A stretch of 64,000 nt of DNA from Dichomitus squalens LYAD-421 SS1 (lineage: Eukaryota > Basidiomycota > Agaricomycetes > Polyporales > Polyporaceae): positions 331,639 to 395,638 of the forward strand of contig NW_006766900.1 of the NCBI RefSeq assembly GCF_000275845.1, given 5' to 3'. Below are positions 1 to 12,400 of this stretch, in pieces (position 1 is the stretch's first letter; each line of letters starts with the position of its first letter). The translations under genes were made by a program, and so were the position numbers. The notes below the pieces were generated by a model, which did not search any database, was not told where the DNA came from, and was given only the letters and a program-made list of their open reading frames with translations.

Positions 1-375
1 AGTCAACATTGCAGCAAAATCTGCTCTAGGGCGATAGATTGAAAATTTGCAGGATTCTATTCCCAGTGGTGTGAGTACGTTGCAATGCGGAGCACTTGGG
101 AGATAGCTGGCACATGGAAGCGCTAGAAAATCGGTTTTATGGCTGTCTCCTGCCAACGTCAGACTCATATCATCTCCAAATTTGGCTGGGCCAACGGTAC
201 GAGAGATCTCATGTGAAACCCATGTACTATCAGGTCACTACTGCAATTAACAGTCGAAAGGGCGAATTGTAGGAACGCGGTATGCGGACAGGTTTCCTGC
301 AGGATGATATTCGAGGCACGGATGAGAACACGCGAATGGGAACTCGTTATGAATAGAGCTTGTTGGTAGAACTCA
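1..375. other. Window edge, no gene seen
   Basis: This is the 3' flank of the DUF7770-like gene. An open frame on the minus strand overlaps the end of that gene and continues to 165, but it has no recognisable similarity and is best read as a shadow. Nothing else is supported here. Confidence 0.5.
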
Positions 376-912
376 CTAATAGAATTCCCCTTGCCGTATG
401 GGTACAGGGTGCCTGCTGGGCTCCAATCTCGTCCGCTCTGCATGGAAAGCTTGGAGCTTTGCCACCGCTCCATCCTCGACAAGACGAGCATTCTGCAGCT
501 GCTGGAGTACATTCCAAAGCCAAAACAGACATCCCGAACCAGAGGCGTCGAACTTGTAGCGATCCATGCGGTTGGAGACGATCAGGTCGATAACTTGGCG
601 AACCGTGAGCCCGTCCACCGGAGCTACAGGAAGCTCGATCTTGACGAGTCCATCTGAATCCACGTTGTCCTCACTCGCGATGATTAGGGTTCCAAAGGGC
701 GGGTTTGCTGGTACCATGTCTAAGAGAACGGAACGGCTGGCAGAACCGTCACCGTCAGGTCCGAGCAGCAAGTATATCCGCCAGTGAAAGACGCCGACTC
801 CTTCGGAGCCCATAGGAGCGTAGACCGAGTCACATGCGGTCACTGCGATCTGGGTGACGCGACGATTCTTGTCGACGGGGCGGAGTGCTTTATCGTAAAT
901 AGTGGCTGTCAT
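376..912 (-). CDS. DUF7770-like fungal protein, 178 aa
   Basis: Single-exon gene with ATG at 910-912 and TAG at 376-378. The open frame extends further upstream to 1083, but that part (hydrophobic, Leu-rich) is unlike the family, so the internal ATG was chosen. The protein has the layout of the fungal DUF7770 domain: a beta-rich start (VTQIAVTACDSVY), an HWRIYLLL strand, an acidic middle, a VRQVIDLIVSNRMDRYKF helix, a GCLFWLWNVL motif and a C-terminal PIRQGEFY. Function of the family is unknown. Such genes are common, often in several copies, in mushroom-forming fungi. No partner gene is adjacent. The family assignment is from memory of the motif pattern. Confidence 0.6.
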   Translation of the reverse strand: MTATIYDKALRPVDKNRRVTQIAVTACDSVYAPMGSEGVGVFHWRIYLLLGPDGDGSASRSVLLDMVPANPPFGTLIIASEDNVDSDGLVKIELPVAPVDGLTVRQVIDLIVSNRMDRYKFDASGSGCLFWLWNVLQQLQNARLVEDGAVAKLQAFHAERTRLEPSRHPVPIRQGEFY

Positions 913-3900
913 GATCCTGCACAAGAACTTCGACCATATCAATAAATGGAGCAGAGACGCAGCTGACAGTGGGAGAGGTACCGTGTGAGGTGATTTGCTG
1001 ATGTGTTCACTAAGGTCATGATCAGTTCTTAGCTCTATAAAGATCCTCCAAAAAACTAGGACCTCAGAGACCCATATCATCATGTCGCTCGGTCCATGAT
1101 CTCATGCTGTAATATCCAGAGATAATCATGCGCCAAAATGGCGCGCGTCTGCCCTACATAACTGAAGCAGATATAAAATCCCAGAAAAATGCTGTTACAG
1201 GCATAAATATATATAAGCATAAATTACTACATTTGACTGGGCGGGCGCCGGGGCCCGGAATGTGCGCCGCTCTTGCCATTCCTGACTAGCAGACCAAGGA
1301 GTCGCCTGTAGCAAGAGTCGTGTCAGTGTAAGTGTTGTGTGCATTGGAATCGCCAAGCTGTGTCCATGTTGTTCAATAGGACATATTCTGCCGCAGCTAG
1401 GAGTCGACCCCGTATAATGCCAACATGCGACACGTGGGCGGTATTATGTAGTGATGATTAAGATTCTTTTTCCCTCCTAACTTTCGACAAGTAGCTCAGG
1501 ATCCAGTTCGGAACTCAGCATGTTCATTCATGGTCGGGTATGTCTTTGACAAGTGGGCCCGCATTCCCATGATTTTGCGACATGTGAGCAGCGTCACAAT
1601 GCTCTTGACAAGTTCTCGATGTTCGAGAAGTGGACGCTCGATATCTCAGCTACATTACCGTCACCAAGTCGCCCGTCCACTGCTAGTCCTCACAACTGAT
1701 TGGTCTGTTATACGGGCCAGGGTAGGCAATGTGCATGGATCACGTCCAATCAGCCTCCACTGGTTGATACTGGGCGAAGACCCCGGTAGGTTGTCAATTG
1801 TCATATCTCTGCTCCTGGGCGTCTCACTGTTTGTCGCGCATAGTCCAACTTGTTAGTGTCCTCCAGACGTACTTCACTTGTCGCCTACATAGGCAATGAT
1901 TACACACTATATCTGCCATAAAGGACAACACTGCTGCGATCGGTCTCCCGAATGTCTTCCGCTTCGACCGCTTGCCAAGTCGGACCGCGGACAAGGAGCG
2001 ACATATCCGCCAAATGCGCGCTAGCCGACTTCCTTCCGAAGCTATCTGCCGCTAGCACGCGCCGAGATGGCGACTCGTCAGTTCTATATGCCATGTTGAC
2101 CGTACGTAACTACCTTGTACCTTGGAGCTTCACCTCGGACGGAAGACAGTCTATCACAAGATGTCCAAGAAGCTAGGGAGGCCACTCCTCGTCATGACGA
2201 CCGGAAGCCATCATTGGTATATACATGCATAGGTTTCCGCGCCTCCACTGGGTTCATTCGTCTTTTCGCATCTATCATGATCTGAACGTAAGCAAACGTG
2301 ATATGCCCGGTTGGTACGTTCTTTCACTCCTTTGTATCAGAAGGGCTGCTTTGTTGAACATGCATACTGGCGATCATTCAGGTACAAGGGACCAGTGGCT
2401 CATACAAGGGTTTCAAGCAACGCGTATGTCCAACGGGGTGATTTGCCTACACGGTTGTGCAATGCCATCCTGTCGAACGTCCATCGCCCGACGCCATTCA
2501 ATACGGTCACTTGATTGTGAGTGATGTGATCATACTTATCTGATATCCCCATGAGCCATGAGACACATACCTTCTCTTGGTCCGAGCTAGAACTTGGGTG
2601 ACCCCTTTTCCTTGCTTCTTCAAATCTGCAAGACAAGACAAAAGTAACCCGCGAGCCTTCTTCGCAGCCGAATGCACATGGTCTCTTGGTGGTTGCTCTT
2701 CTCGTGATCACAGTGTTCTATTGACTTCCATCCGCAGCCCAAGGGCAGCGCACGCTAACGGAAAGGTGTGTGCCTCGGTGAAAGTACCGCCCACGCCCGG
2801 TGTTGCCACTATCTCGATTTCATTAAGTGCTGGTCAACCCTGGGCTTCATGCTATGCACATCGGCGGCCGGAGACGCTCCTCTTGGTCTAGCACAGGCTA
2901 GTGGCGTGGGTGGCGTTGTATAAGCCGGGCTCTCCGTGAATCAATATCTTCGCAATCACATCCTGTTGCGCGCGGAGATAGCGCTGCGCAACAGCTAGCG
3001 ACATTCGTACAGTGACCGCCTGCCCCTCACGACCATCGCACCAGTCCAGCAAAGGGTTCCTTTCCGCTTCTCCCTTTGTTTGGAATCACTCACGTGCTGC
3101 CTAAACATATCATCCAACAGATCTCTGCTGGACGCTTCGTATTCTGACATAGCCCACAAAGGCCACGTTAGCGCACGCGGCGTCTGGACTCCTGACCCAC
3201 AAATAGCTTAAATCGAGGCTCCCGAGTAGCGATGGCTCGTCTCTTCCACGGCGCTCCTGTCCCAGGGGAACTTGACGCTTCCTGTCATTGACCGTTCTTC
3301 GCGTTTACTGGTCACCCATCCGGTGCTCGTACTGCCTCCCGGTCTAATGCGCACTACCACTGGGTTCTCGGTAGACTACTCGCAAAGCATGGGGCTTGGC
3401 ATCTGACTTAATATGGTCCCATGGACTCGCTTGACTTTCATTGGCTGCCCCTACTTGGCCAGCGGTTGATGCCTCCCTGCATGTAGAATAAATGTCCAAG
3501 GATGCTGATCAAGCTCCACGTCCTGGCGTTGCGCCATTCAGGCTTCTGTTCCGTCTTCCAGTCCGCGGCTTCCGATTACCACCTGTACGTCGCGTATTCC
3601 CATCGATCGGCTGATAACAACTGAACTGTGGGAAGCTAGCGCTTGTCCTTTCTTCGAGCCGAGGCATGGACTGTCGTCGGCCGTTCTGAGCATGCCTCGG
3701 AGTCGGCGGGAAGGCGCGAAGACGCGATTCAATGTCCGGTCTTTTTACTGTTGCTGTACACGGTCTACGGCCGTCCCAGGGCATGTCGAAAGGGGGACTA
3801 CAAAGTCGCTGTGTTGTGAGCGTAGTCGCGAGGCGGAAGAAGCAGCCAGCGTCAACAATGCAGTACGTTCTAGGGGGCACTCTTCGCTTGCGATTTTCGT

Positions 3901-5014
3901 ACTGAACGTCAGTCTTGGCGACTGTTGTGTACAGCCCGGGTGCAGAAGGAGCACCTTTCACAGCACCACGTCTTGCAGGACGTTCCCTGTTCATGGAGCT
4001 CGGTCACCTTGACGTTCTCCTTCCCTTGTCTTTGTAGTGACGATCTAGTATGGTGCGGGCCCGAACACCGCCCAATACCCGACGAGGCTCCGGACTGGCT
4101 CCTTCGGCAGGTGCACCGGAACTATACCTGGCGTCTGGCGTGGGCACGCTACAGCGCATGACTCGCGAGAGGCTCAGCCTCCGCACTGCAGAATGTCGTG
4201 CGTGGCGGGCTGGCACGGCGCGGATGGGCACGCTGCTAACGTATGGCTCTGCTTCGTGCGCTTCTCATCGCTCTCCTCTTGCACATCGTTGCATTGCGCA
4301 GTTTTGGTCCGAATTCCTATGTTTATCCAGATTCTCCCGAGATTGCCTTTCCTACGTGCAATCCTCACCGTTGCGGCATGTATGCACGATAACAAGGAGT
4401 CTCCAATCGAGCCGTCTCGTCACACTCGCCGCGCCTGTTTCCCGTTGCGCGCTGTGGGAAGACAGCGGGGCTCTGTAAGCTGTGTCTACGTATGACCGCT
4501 TCCACGTGCGCCAGACTCGCCTCCAGGTCCATCCATGTCTTGTCTAGCACGGCGAAACGTGCTTGCCTGACTGGCTGCGTCACCGATGGCACATCAACCT
4601 AAGGTTGATGCCGGCGGCGATTGCTCGAGTATGCCTGCCGTCGAGCGAATAGGCCATCGCGCGATCTGTGCGAGGGCAAGATTCCGAGCACAGCGTCGAT
4701 CCGAGAGCGCGGGTTCTGTGACACGGCTGGAGGGACCTGGGGGCATTCGTACCCGAGCACAAGTGCCTAACGAGATTCCGGCCGATTTCATCTCTGACCA
4801 AACGTTTGGGTTCCACGAGACTGCCAGATTCGGCCCATTCGAATTCCCGCCGACCGCGGGGTCTGCCGCGAACCTCTTTGATGCTAACCGCCACCGTCTC
4901 TCCTCCTGGCACAGCCTAGCTTCCGTTATTTTCTTAATGTGTTGGCCTAATTTATCTCTTTTAACTGGGACTTGGGCTCTGGGAACTGCTTACTCTAGAA
5001 CCTTAGGCGAAAAC
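913..5014. other. 4-kb gene-free interval
   Basis: About 4.1 kb between the DUF7770-like gene and the aminotransferase gene. Several open frames of 60-160 codons occur on both strands, but none has a credible protein composition, splice structure or known motif, and they overlap one another in several frames. AT-rich TATA-like tracts lie near 1170-1225. I found no terminal inverted repeats or transposase remnants by eye. The stretch is probably old, decayed intergenic or transposon-derived DNA. Confidence 0.45.
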
Positions 5015-5022
5015 ATATAAAG
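5015..5022 (+). promoter_or_regulatory. TATA-like box of the class V aminotransferase gene
   Basis: The sequence ATATAAAG lies about 112 bp before the ATG at 5134, in an otherwise mixed-composition promoter followed by a pyrimidine/CA-rich leader. Spacing fits a fungal TATA box with a ~70-80 nt 5' leader. Confidence 0.4.
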
Positions 5023-5133
5023 CTGGGGTCTCTCTGCGGGCAACTTGAACTTGCGCAACACTCGTCGACATCGGCGTACAATATCTCTTAGGCGGCAACA
5101 CTCGGCAGCTATACTCAGACATCACCGGTACTC

Positions 5134-7428
5134 ATGGGCAATTCCCACTCTTCGCGTAAACCCTCTCCTGCCGGTCTGGACCTGCACCATGCGCACGCCA
5201 CGCCGGTCCTGGGTCGCAAGCGCTCATCTGCGTTCTCTGCTCTCACCCTCGGCTGCGCCTCCGGACACCCGTATGCTGCATCTCTGCCCAGCTATCACCC
5301 GCATGAACTTTCTTTCCGGGAGGACTCCTCCAGCTCCTCCGTAAGCGACCGCGACGAGAAGCGAAGCTTTGACCCCCCGCCGGTTTACGCTCTGTCAACA
5401 ACCCCCGACATCCCGGACGACGCCGCTCTGCTGGCCTACAAAGCCTTCCTCAAGGAGTACCCTCAGTACCAACTGACATGGATCCTCGACGCACTCAGGC
5501 GCACCGACTTTGCCAGACTTGACCGCAATGGTGAAACATACGTCGACTACATGGGCGGTTCGCTCTATCCAGAAAGCCTCATCCAGGTACACGCCCACTT
5601 CCTCCAGCGGAGCATCCTTGGCAATACGCACTCTGTCAGCAACTCGTGAGTAGCGCGTTTCGTTCGTCCACCTCGAGATGTTCCTATAGGCGCCAACGTC
5701 TGTGACGCTCGAGTCCCTTTATTGATAATCCCGGTCCGCCCGGATCTGGGACGGCTCGGCACCGAGTCCCGCACTCGTCCTTCTGTGCACTGCTTCTCTT
5801 CCTTCTATTACGAGCATGCATGCTCACGAATTCTGGCACTGACGGTCGTACCATATCTGTTCAGGTCACGACTGTCTGCATCGCGCGCTGACGAGGCACG
5901 GCGAGCCGTTCTCGAGTTCTTCCGCGCGCCGCCAGGATACACAGTCATATTCACGGCCAACGCGAGCGGCGCACTCAAGCTGGTGGGAGAATCCTTCCCC
6001 TTCACTAGCGGGAGCACGTACGTATTGGGTGCGGACTCGCACAACAGCGTCCACGGGATCCGCCAGTTTGCCCAGGCCCGCGGCGCACAGGTGTGCTACC
6101 TCGAGTCCACGGACGTTGGCGGAGTAGACGCCGCAGCGACCAAGGTAACGTACACGATCCCGCGAGTCCGCCGTGCGCACCAGCTGACCGGTATCCTGTC
6201 ATCTCGCTTTGGGGTGCTCTTGTATCTCAGGCCGTCCTCGCACACCATCGACCACGCGGCGGCCGCGCTCCCCCCAGTCTCTTTGCGCTCACGGGCCAAT
6301 CGAATATCTCGAACTCGAAGAACCCCCTTTCCCTCATTGAGTTCGCCGCGTCACAGGGCTACTCCACCCTGCTCGATGCTGCCGCGCTAGCCCCGACGTC
6401 TGTGATCTCGCTCGCCGACACGCCCGTGGACGCGATGGCAATCAGCTTCTACAAGATGTTCGGCTTCCCGACGGGTGTCGGCGCGCTTGTCGCGAAAGAG
6501 TCCTTCCTGGCACAGTTGGAGCGTCCATGGTTCGCGGGCGGGACCGTCGACGTCGTCCAGGCGCCTGGCAAGATTGTGACGATGGCAGCCGAAATGCACG
6601 AGCGTTTCGAGGTGCGTGATCTCAGTCTGCTGTGTTCCTAGACTGTTTCAGATCATGGCCAAAACATGAGTCACCGTGGCTGCTGAAGGTACATTTTGCT
6701 GATGCTGGGCTTGCCTCTCTAGGATGGTACAATCAACTACCTGAGCCTGCCTGCGATCACCGACGGCCTGCGATTCCTTTCGGCGTATCTGCCCTTCCTG
6801 CCCCTCCGCCTCTCTTCACTCACGCGCCACCTCATTACGTCACTCTCTCAATTGCGACACGACACGACGAACACACCTGTCGTTCAGATTCTGTCCCGCC
6901 GGCCGAGCAAGGACGTCAAGAACGTCGGCGAGCAATCAGATACGGGCTCCGTCCTCGCCCTCCTCTTCCTCTTCGTGAGTACCGTCCTAACTGCGACGTG
7001 TCCCCCCTCGCGCTCCAGAGCTCGTCATGCTGACGACGTACCTTGCATGCGTATTCATTCCATTTCGTGAACCTTCCTGTCTTCCTCCGCAGCCATCGGG
7101 CCAGATGATCCCAAACTCCTTTATCGAGTATGCGGCGTCGCGTCAAAACATTTCCCTCCGCACAGGATGCATGTGCAACCCCGGTGGCGCAGCTGCACTT
7201 CTAGGCCTGCGTCAGGCCATGACGGATCTCCCCTGCGACGCCACACTGCGAGCGTTCGAGCAGCGGATGGGCCGCGAGCTCGGCGTTGTGCGGATATCTC
7301 TCGGCCTCGCGAGCGACTTCCGGGACGTGTGGCGCGTCATTCAGTTCGCGAAGGTCATGGCGTCCGATAGTGCGCGAAGCGCGTTGTGGGACGAGTGGCT
7401 CGGGGAAAAGACCGGCATCGCCCTATGA
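5134..7428 (+). CDS. Class V aminotransferase, molybdenum cofactor sulfurase-like, 586 aa
   Basis: Five exons: 5134-5645, 5865-6144, 6231-6611, 6723-6974 and 7093-7428; all introns have GT..AG ends and keep frame. The protein is a PLP-dependent fold type I enzyme of the NifS/Mocos type. Visible motifs: YVDYMGGSLYPESLI near residue 145, a TANASGALKLVG motif for PLP phosphate, SFYKMFGFPTGVGAL with the Schiff-base Lys339, and RTGCMCNPGG with Cys501, the position that carries the persulfide in Mo-cofactor sulfurases. The true eukaryotic sulfurase has a C-terminal MOSC domain; here the protein ends soon after the Cys motif, so it is the aminotransferase half only. A Ser-rich, probably disordered stretch of about 90 residues precedes the catalytic domain. 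It could sulfurate the Mo cofactor or be a related cysteine desulfurase; the substrate is inferred from family only. Confidence 0.85.
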
Positions 7429-9459
7429 CGGACGCGGTATGGACTCGTTCACTAGCTTCAAAAAAGGACGCTCGTAGCGGACTGGTAAGCAAGCATATGT
7501 TTGTTCCGCATGGAAGTATGTATCATTACGTCGCCCACCGAGACCATCGGTCTGTATCATCTAACCCTGTATGTAGATTGCATGTACTGTTGTTGTAGTA
7601 TGCCATTCTTTGCATGTTCTTCATCAGAAGGCTTTGCCACTAGAACCGGGGGCATTGACCCTGTGGACACTGGCTCTAAGCCGCGCTCGATCTCTTCGCC
7701 GTGCAGACCTCATAAGTATCGACTGTTGCTTGTATTCGCGGACTCAATAGTTACATAGCGCGGGCACTATGCTGTCCCCGTTCTACGGTCTTCGAAGCGG
7801 CATTCGTTCGACCGATCTCTTGCGATCCAACAAACTCTGTTCTATGCTTCCGACTAGACCCCAGTAGCTATCAGTCTGAGTAAAATCTGGCAGTTCGAGG
7901 CAATGATGCTCGGGAGTTGTAGAATGGCTCTATAGCTGCATGAGCCGGATCGTCACTAGTTAGTGTGTCATCCCGCGTTAACGTCGCCGTCGAGTAGCCA
8001 CGTGTTTGGTCCCGAAAGGTGGCTTGATCGGTGAGGCGAGGGTTCGTCGATCGTTCCGAATGCTTGAGCTCGAGATGTCTTCGAGGGTGTGGTTACGGTT
8101 AATCTTCGCCAACCGAGCTCGTCGGATGCGAAGTCATGCAACTCCGAGACGAACGTCCAGAGAGACGCGTCTCATGACGAAACCCGTTTCCGGCGTCCGC
8201 TACCAGCAGTACCTATCATGCCACAGACGCCTACATCCCGAGCCCGTGGGTCCGAACGATATGTGATGATGTGGCACGCCCGTACGCCAGGGACGGGGTT
8301 AGCTATTGCTTGCTGTGGATGCGGATGCCGATCAACGCTGGGAGCCTGAGGCGGGATAAGCCGCTGAGTTGGCAGATAAGGTTTATGGCGCTTGCTGCTC
8401 GTTTCAATTCTTCACGTCGATGATTGCATGCTGGGAGGGCCGAGACCATAGCCAACTAAGCGCGTGGCAGAAGCTCCGTGTTGACCATCCTACCGGGAGG
8501 TGCTGTTCTTGTACTCGGAATAGAGCACCAGAGGTGGGTTCTGAGCCGATGCGACCCGTCAAAGCAATATGATCATGATGAGAGTGTTCTAGTGACCTAT
8601 GAAAATTGTCCACAGCGGGAGCACGACGGCGAAGATCATGCAGCCGCCGCTCTCGACTCCGAGCGTGAGGCCCAGAAGAAGTAAGCGCGACATAGATATG
8701 GAGATTGTGCTGCCACAATGTCTCCTCCGGGAGGCAGCACAATGTCTCCTCCGGGAAATGGATGACCCTGTATTGATACGGCAAGTGAACGGATTCCTGC
8801 TACACCCACCCTTCGGTTCGTCAATTTAGGGCGACAGTGGCGTACACCTGATCCGAGTTGTCCGATTGGTTTCAAAAATCCGGAGCCTCACGCCAGTCGA
8901 AGTCCGCAGAGAGTCTGTATAGTCGCGTGAGGACGCCAAGGAACGACGACATGCCGCCTCTGACGAGCCGGCGCACAGGAACACATACCCCTGGCAGGGC
9001 CAGCAGAAGAGACCAACCGGGCTGAACAAAGCCACGGAACGAAGCCCTGGCGCGGCGAATAGATGACTCAATGGAGGAAATCTTTCACATTTTGTGCGGT
9101 AGGAGAAGAGAGGCCGCGTGGGGATGGAGAGTGGTCGTCAGAATGGTCTGATTCTTTGGAGCCCCTTCACGTCAGTTGCAAGACTGACAGGAGGCGTCGT
9201 GTGTCGGAGAGAACCAGAAGTGAGCTAACATAGAAGGTGAGAATCGACATCTATGCTGGCGATTTACCATACGCTCACGTACCTCAGCTGAAAGGACACG
9301 ACCTCCAAGGTCTCTGTCGCAACGTCAAATTCACGAGTGGAAGTTCTCCCGTCCAGCTAACTTTGACAACCTCTCAATGCGCAGTCGAGCAAATTGTAGA
9401 ATAAATAGACCAGCTCGGTAATCCGACTACCCAATAGCAAAACACGCATCAAGAAGGAC
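7429..9459. other. 2-kb gene-free interval
   Basis: Lies between the 3' ends of the aminotransferase (+) and USO1 (-), so it holds two 3' UTRs. Open frames here are short, overlap in several frames and show no motif. A 19-bp direct repeat (CACAATGTCTCCTCCGGGA) with a 24-bp period sits at 8714-8756. Confidence 0.5.
8714..8756 (+). repeat. Two-copy tandem repeat, 24-bp period
   Basis: The 19-bp string CACAATGTCTCCTCCGGGA occurs at 8714-8732 and again at 8738-8756, separated by GGCAG. It is a simple local duplication in intergenic DNA. Confidence 0.8.
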
Positions 9460-12400
9460 CTACTCTTCGTCATCATCTTCGTCATCATCATCGTCCTCGT
9501 CCTCCGAGACGTCCATATTCGCCTGACGCATCCGTTCCTTGTCTCTTCGCCGCTTGCTGTTGAGTTCGTCCAAGAGAACAAGCAAGTCTTCCTGCTCCTT
9601 CTCGACCTCCCGCTTCTTCTGGTCGCTGCTCTGAAGCTGTTCCGTGAGTGAAGCGACTCGAGCTCGTAACGCCTCGGTCTGCTCGGTAGTGTGACAAGTT
9701 GCATGATCAGTCCTCACGCTTTGAGCGGTGGTTAGATGGGATGGAAGCGCACCTCGCTCGAAGCGTTCGTGAGCGCCTTCAATTGTGTCTGTAGCTTCTC
9801 AATCTCAGCCGCCTGGCCACGGATGACGTCCCGCAACGATGCGATGAGTATCGCGCTCTCCTGGCCCGCAGCGGACGAAAGCGAGTTCGGATCCACTGTG
9901 ATGCCCTTCTGGATGGTATCTGTATCCGCCCGCACCCTTAGCTCCCAAAATGGTGAGTCCCTCACACTACTGAACCGACTCACAATAGTTCGACTTCCAA
10001 AAGTCCACGAAAGCCCAGTCGAACCAGATCTCGCCTTCCTCCACTTCAGCTTTCGTCTGCCCAGCAGCAGGAGGGCCTTGGTGCGGATGATGCGGGGGCA
10101 CGTGGGTGCTCGGGGACGCGGCGACAAAGTTGTCCGGTCCGACCGCTCTGAAGCGTTCGTCGTCTCTGAGATGGACAATACGTCCTGAGAGCACGTCAAT
10201 GCCAAGGCGGGTCAGGATCGGGTGGATCGTCGAGCTGCGCGGACATAAGCATGGTGCGTAACTAAATCACAAGGGGTAGGGAGACGCACCGCGTCACTTC
10301 GCCTGGCTCGCGATTGAACTCGTAAATGACCCCTAGAAGGAAAGCGCAGAGTCCGGGTATCATTGCGTCCTCCTCCGCGGTCTGGTTGATGGGTTCGACC
10401 AGCTACGGTTGATCTCTAATGTTAACATTATCCTGCAAGCTCCAGGCAGGAGCAAGAGACGTACCACGCCAAGTGCACCGGCCTCTAAGAACTCGCGAAC
10501 AGCAGCCGGGTCCTCCCACAGCCACTGAATCAGCAAGCAGAGGTACCCAACGCACAGCCGATCCCACTCTCGCGCCTCCTTATCAGGCAAGTCTGTTCGC
10601 GCTCGTGTGAGGAACGCCAGCGACAGATGCTCGCTAAGAATTTGCAGCAATGTCTGTGGCTCGTCGGCCTCGGCCTCGTCGTCGGCAGGCGGCGGAGCAT
10701 CACCGTCGGCAGGGACGAAGAACGCTCCGCCGCCGCCTTGGGCGCTAGCCTGAGGAACTATGGAGCGCGCGGTGAGCTTAGCGCAGGGAGACGCGCGGAG
10801 GAGGTGCGCGAAGAGGAGGGTGGCGAAATGTGTCGAGGTGACGGAGGGAATGTTGAGCGGCGATACGGGGACGGTCGTGAGGGCGTACAGGAGGGGAGTG
10901 ACCGGTGCTTGGGAGCCTACAGGAATAGGTGTCAGCACGATTGACTGTGTGCCATGAACATGAAACAGACCTGGTTGGGAAACCATTGCCTGAACGATGG
11001 CTTCGGATATCTCCTCTTTCTGCACGAAGTTCTGGCGACGGGTGAGGTAAGACGGTGCTTCACAAGGAAAGCCTCCGGACGGACCTGGAAGATGCCTAAC
11101 GCAGCGCCACGGAGCTCCATACCATCCTTCGTTCGCCTCTCACCGTCAATGATATTGTTGTACTCTCCGTGAAGGATGAGCTCCACGAGGGCATCTAGTG
11201 CCGAAGCAGGTTCTAAACGGTCCCACTCCTCGCCGTTTGTGTCCGGTACGGGCACGTATGGCGTCACAACCATCTCCGCCAGCGGAAGTGCCGAGACGTT
11301 AGCGGGGACCAGGCGAAGAGCCTATGAGACATACGTCAGGACGGGATGGCAATCACAAGCGTAGCGGGCTACGAACCTGCGTTTTGATATCCGTGGGTGC
11401 GTTCGATGCAAGACCGAACTCCGTCAGGCATCGAGTGCAGGCAATGGACAGCCCGTCCGGAGGCTGTAGTGAAGGAAGTTAGAAGCGATGACGAGGAGGT
11501 GACATGCGATACCCACACCCGCTTGTCGTCCCAACAGCCCGATTAGCCCAACAACGAGCGACACGTTCGCACGCTTCTGAGGCACATCCCATAGTTGAAG
11601 GGCGAACTGCTGTGGAGCGGGCGTGTTGAACGGGAGGTTCGGCGGGAAGCCGACGAGTGACAGCAGCACTGGAGGGAGAGAAGAGCCACGGAAATAACTC
11701 TGTGACGAGGTGATGGTTACCGAGCAAGTTACCACGCGACGCCGCGCCGCGATGCGGGAGTGGAAAGCGAAAGCTCGTTAGGGCGGGCGAAAGCAGGACA
11801 GGACGGCAATGATTCGTACTTGGTTCGATTGGTTGAAACGAAGTAGGCCGTCTATACAAGTCAGCGCGTCTTGCACTACAACACCTCCCTCCAGTCCTTG
11901 CTCTCCTACGATGATGTTGAAGAGCTTCTCGAATGCGCCCTCGAACGCCATGATTTTCTGGATCTCGGGGCTTTGGGATATGAGAGATTGGATGGTGAAG
12001 ATTGCCTCTAAGGGGGATATCAACGCATGGTTCGGCGTGTACACAACGGGCTCTGTGGGGTCTCAGACTACATGACTGGGCTCCGTTTCTAACTGATGCG
12101 AGCGGAAGTCTTGCCAAGAGGCCAATCGTTTGACGACTGTCGCACACCGAAGGCTGCCTCAAATGATTCCTGAAGAATTATGCACGAACTCAGAAGCGGC
12201 ATATGACAACACCGGAATGTGATATACTCGTGAATATTTAATGCGTTGTCAGATAACGATATAGCGGCATCATCCAAAGTTCGCATCCGCCTATTCTTGA
12301 ATGATTTCTTATAACATACGCTACACTCATGAGTGAAGATTCCGCTTCTGATCCCGCGCATGACTCCTGCGACTCTGCCCTCGGTGGCAAGACTGTTTTG

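Noticed and set aside
1084..5000. Retrotransposon with coding remnants in the 4-kb gap
   Set aside because: No reverse transcriptase, integrase or long terminal repeats could be recognised in any frame.
9460..9510. GA/TC-type low-complexity repeat (TCATCATC...)
   Set aside because: It is the codon run for the acidic Asp/Glu tail of Uso1.
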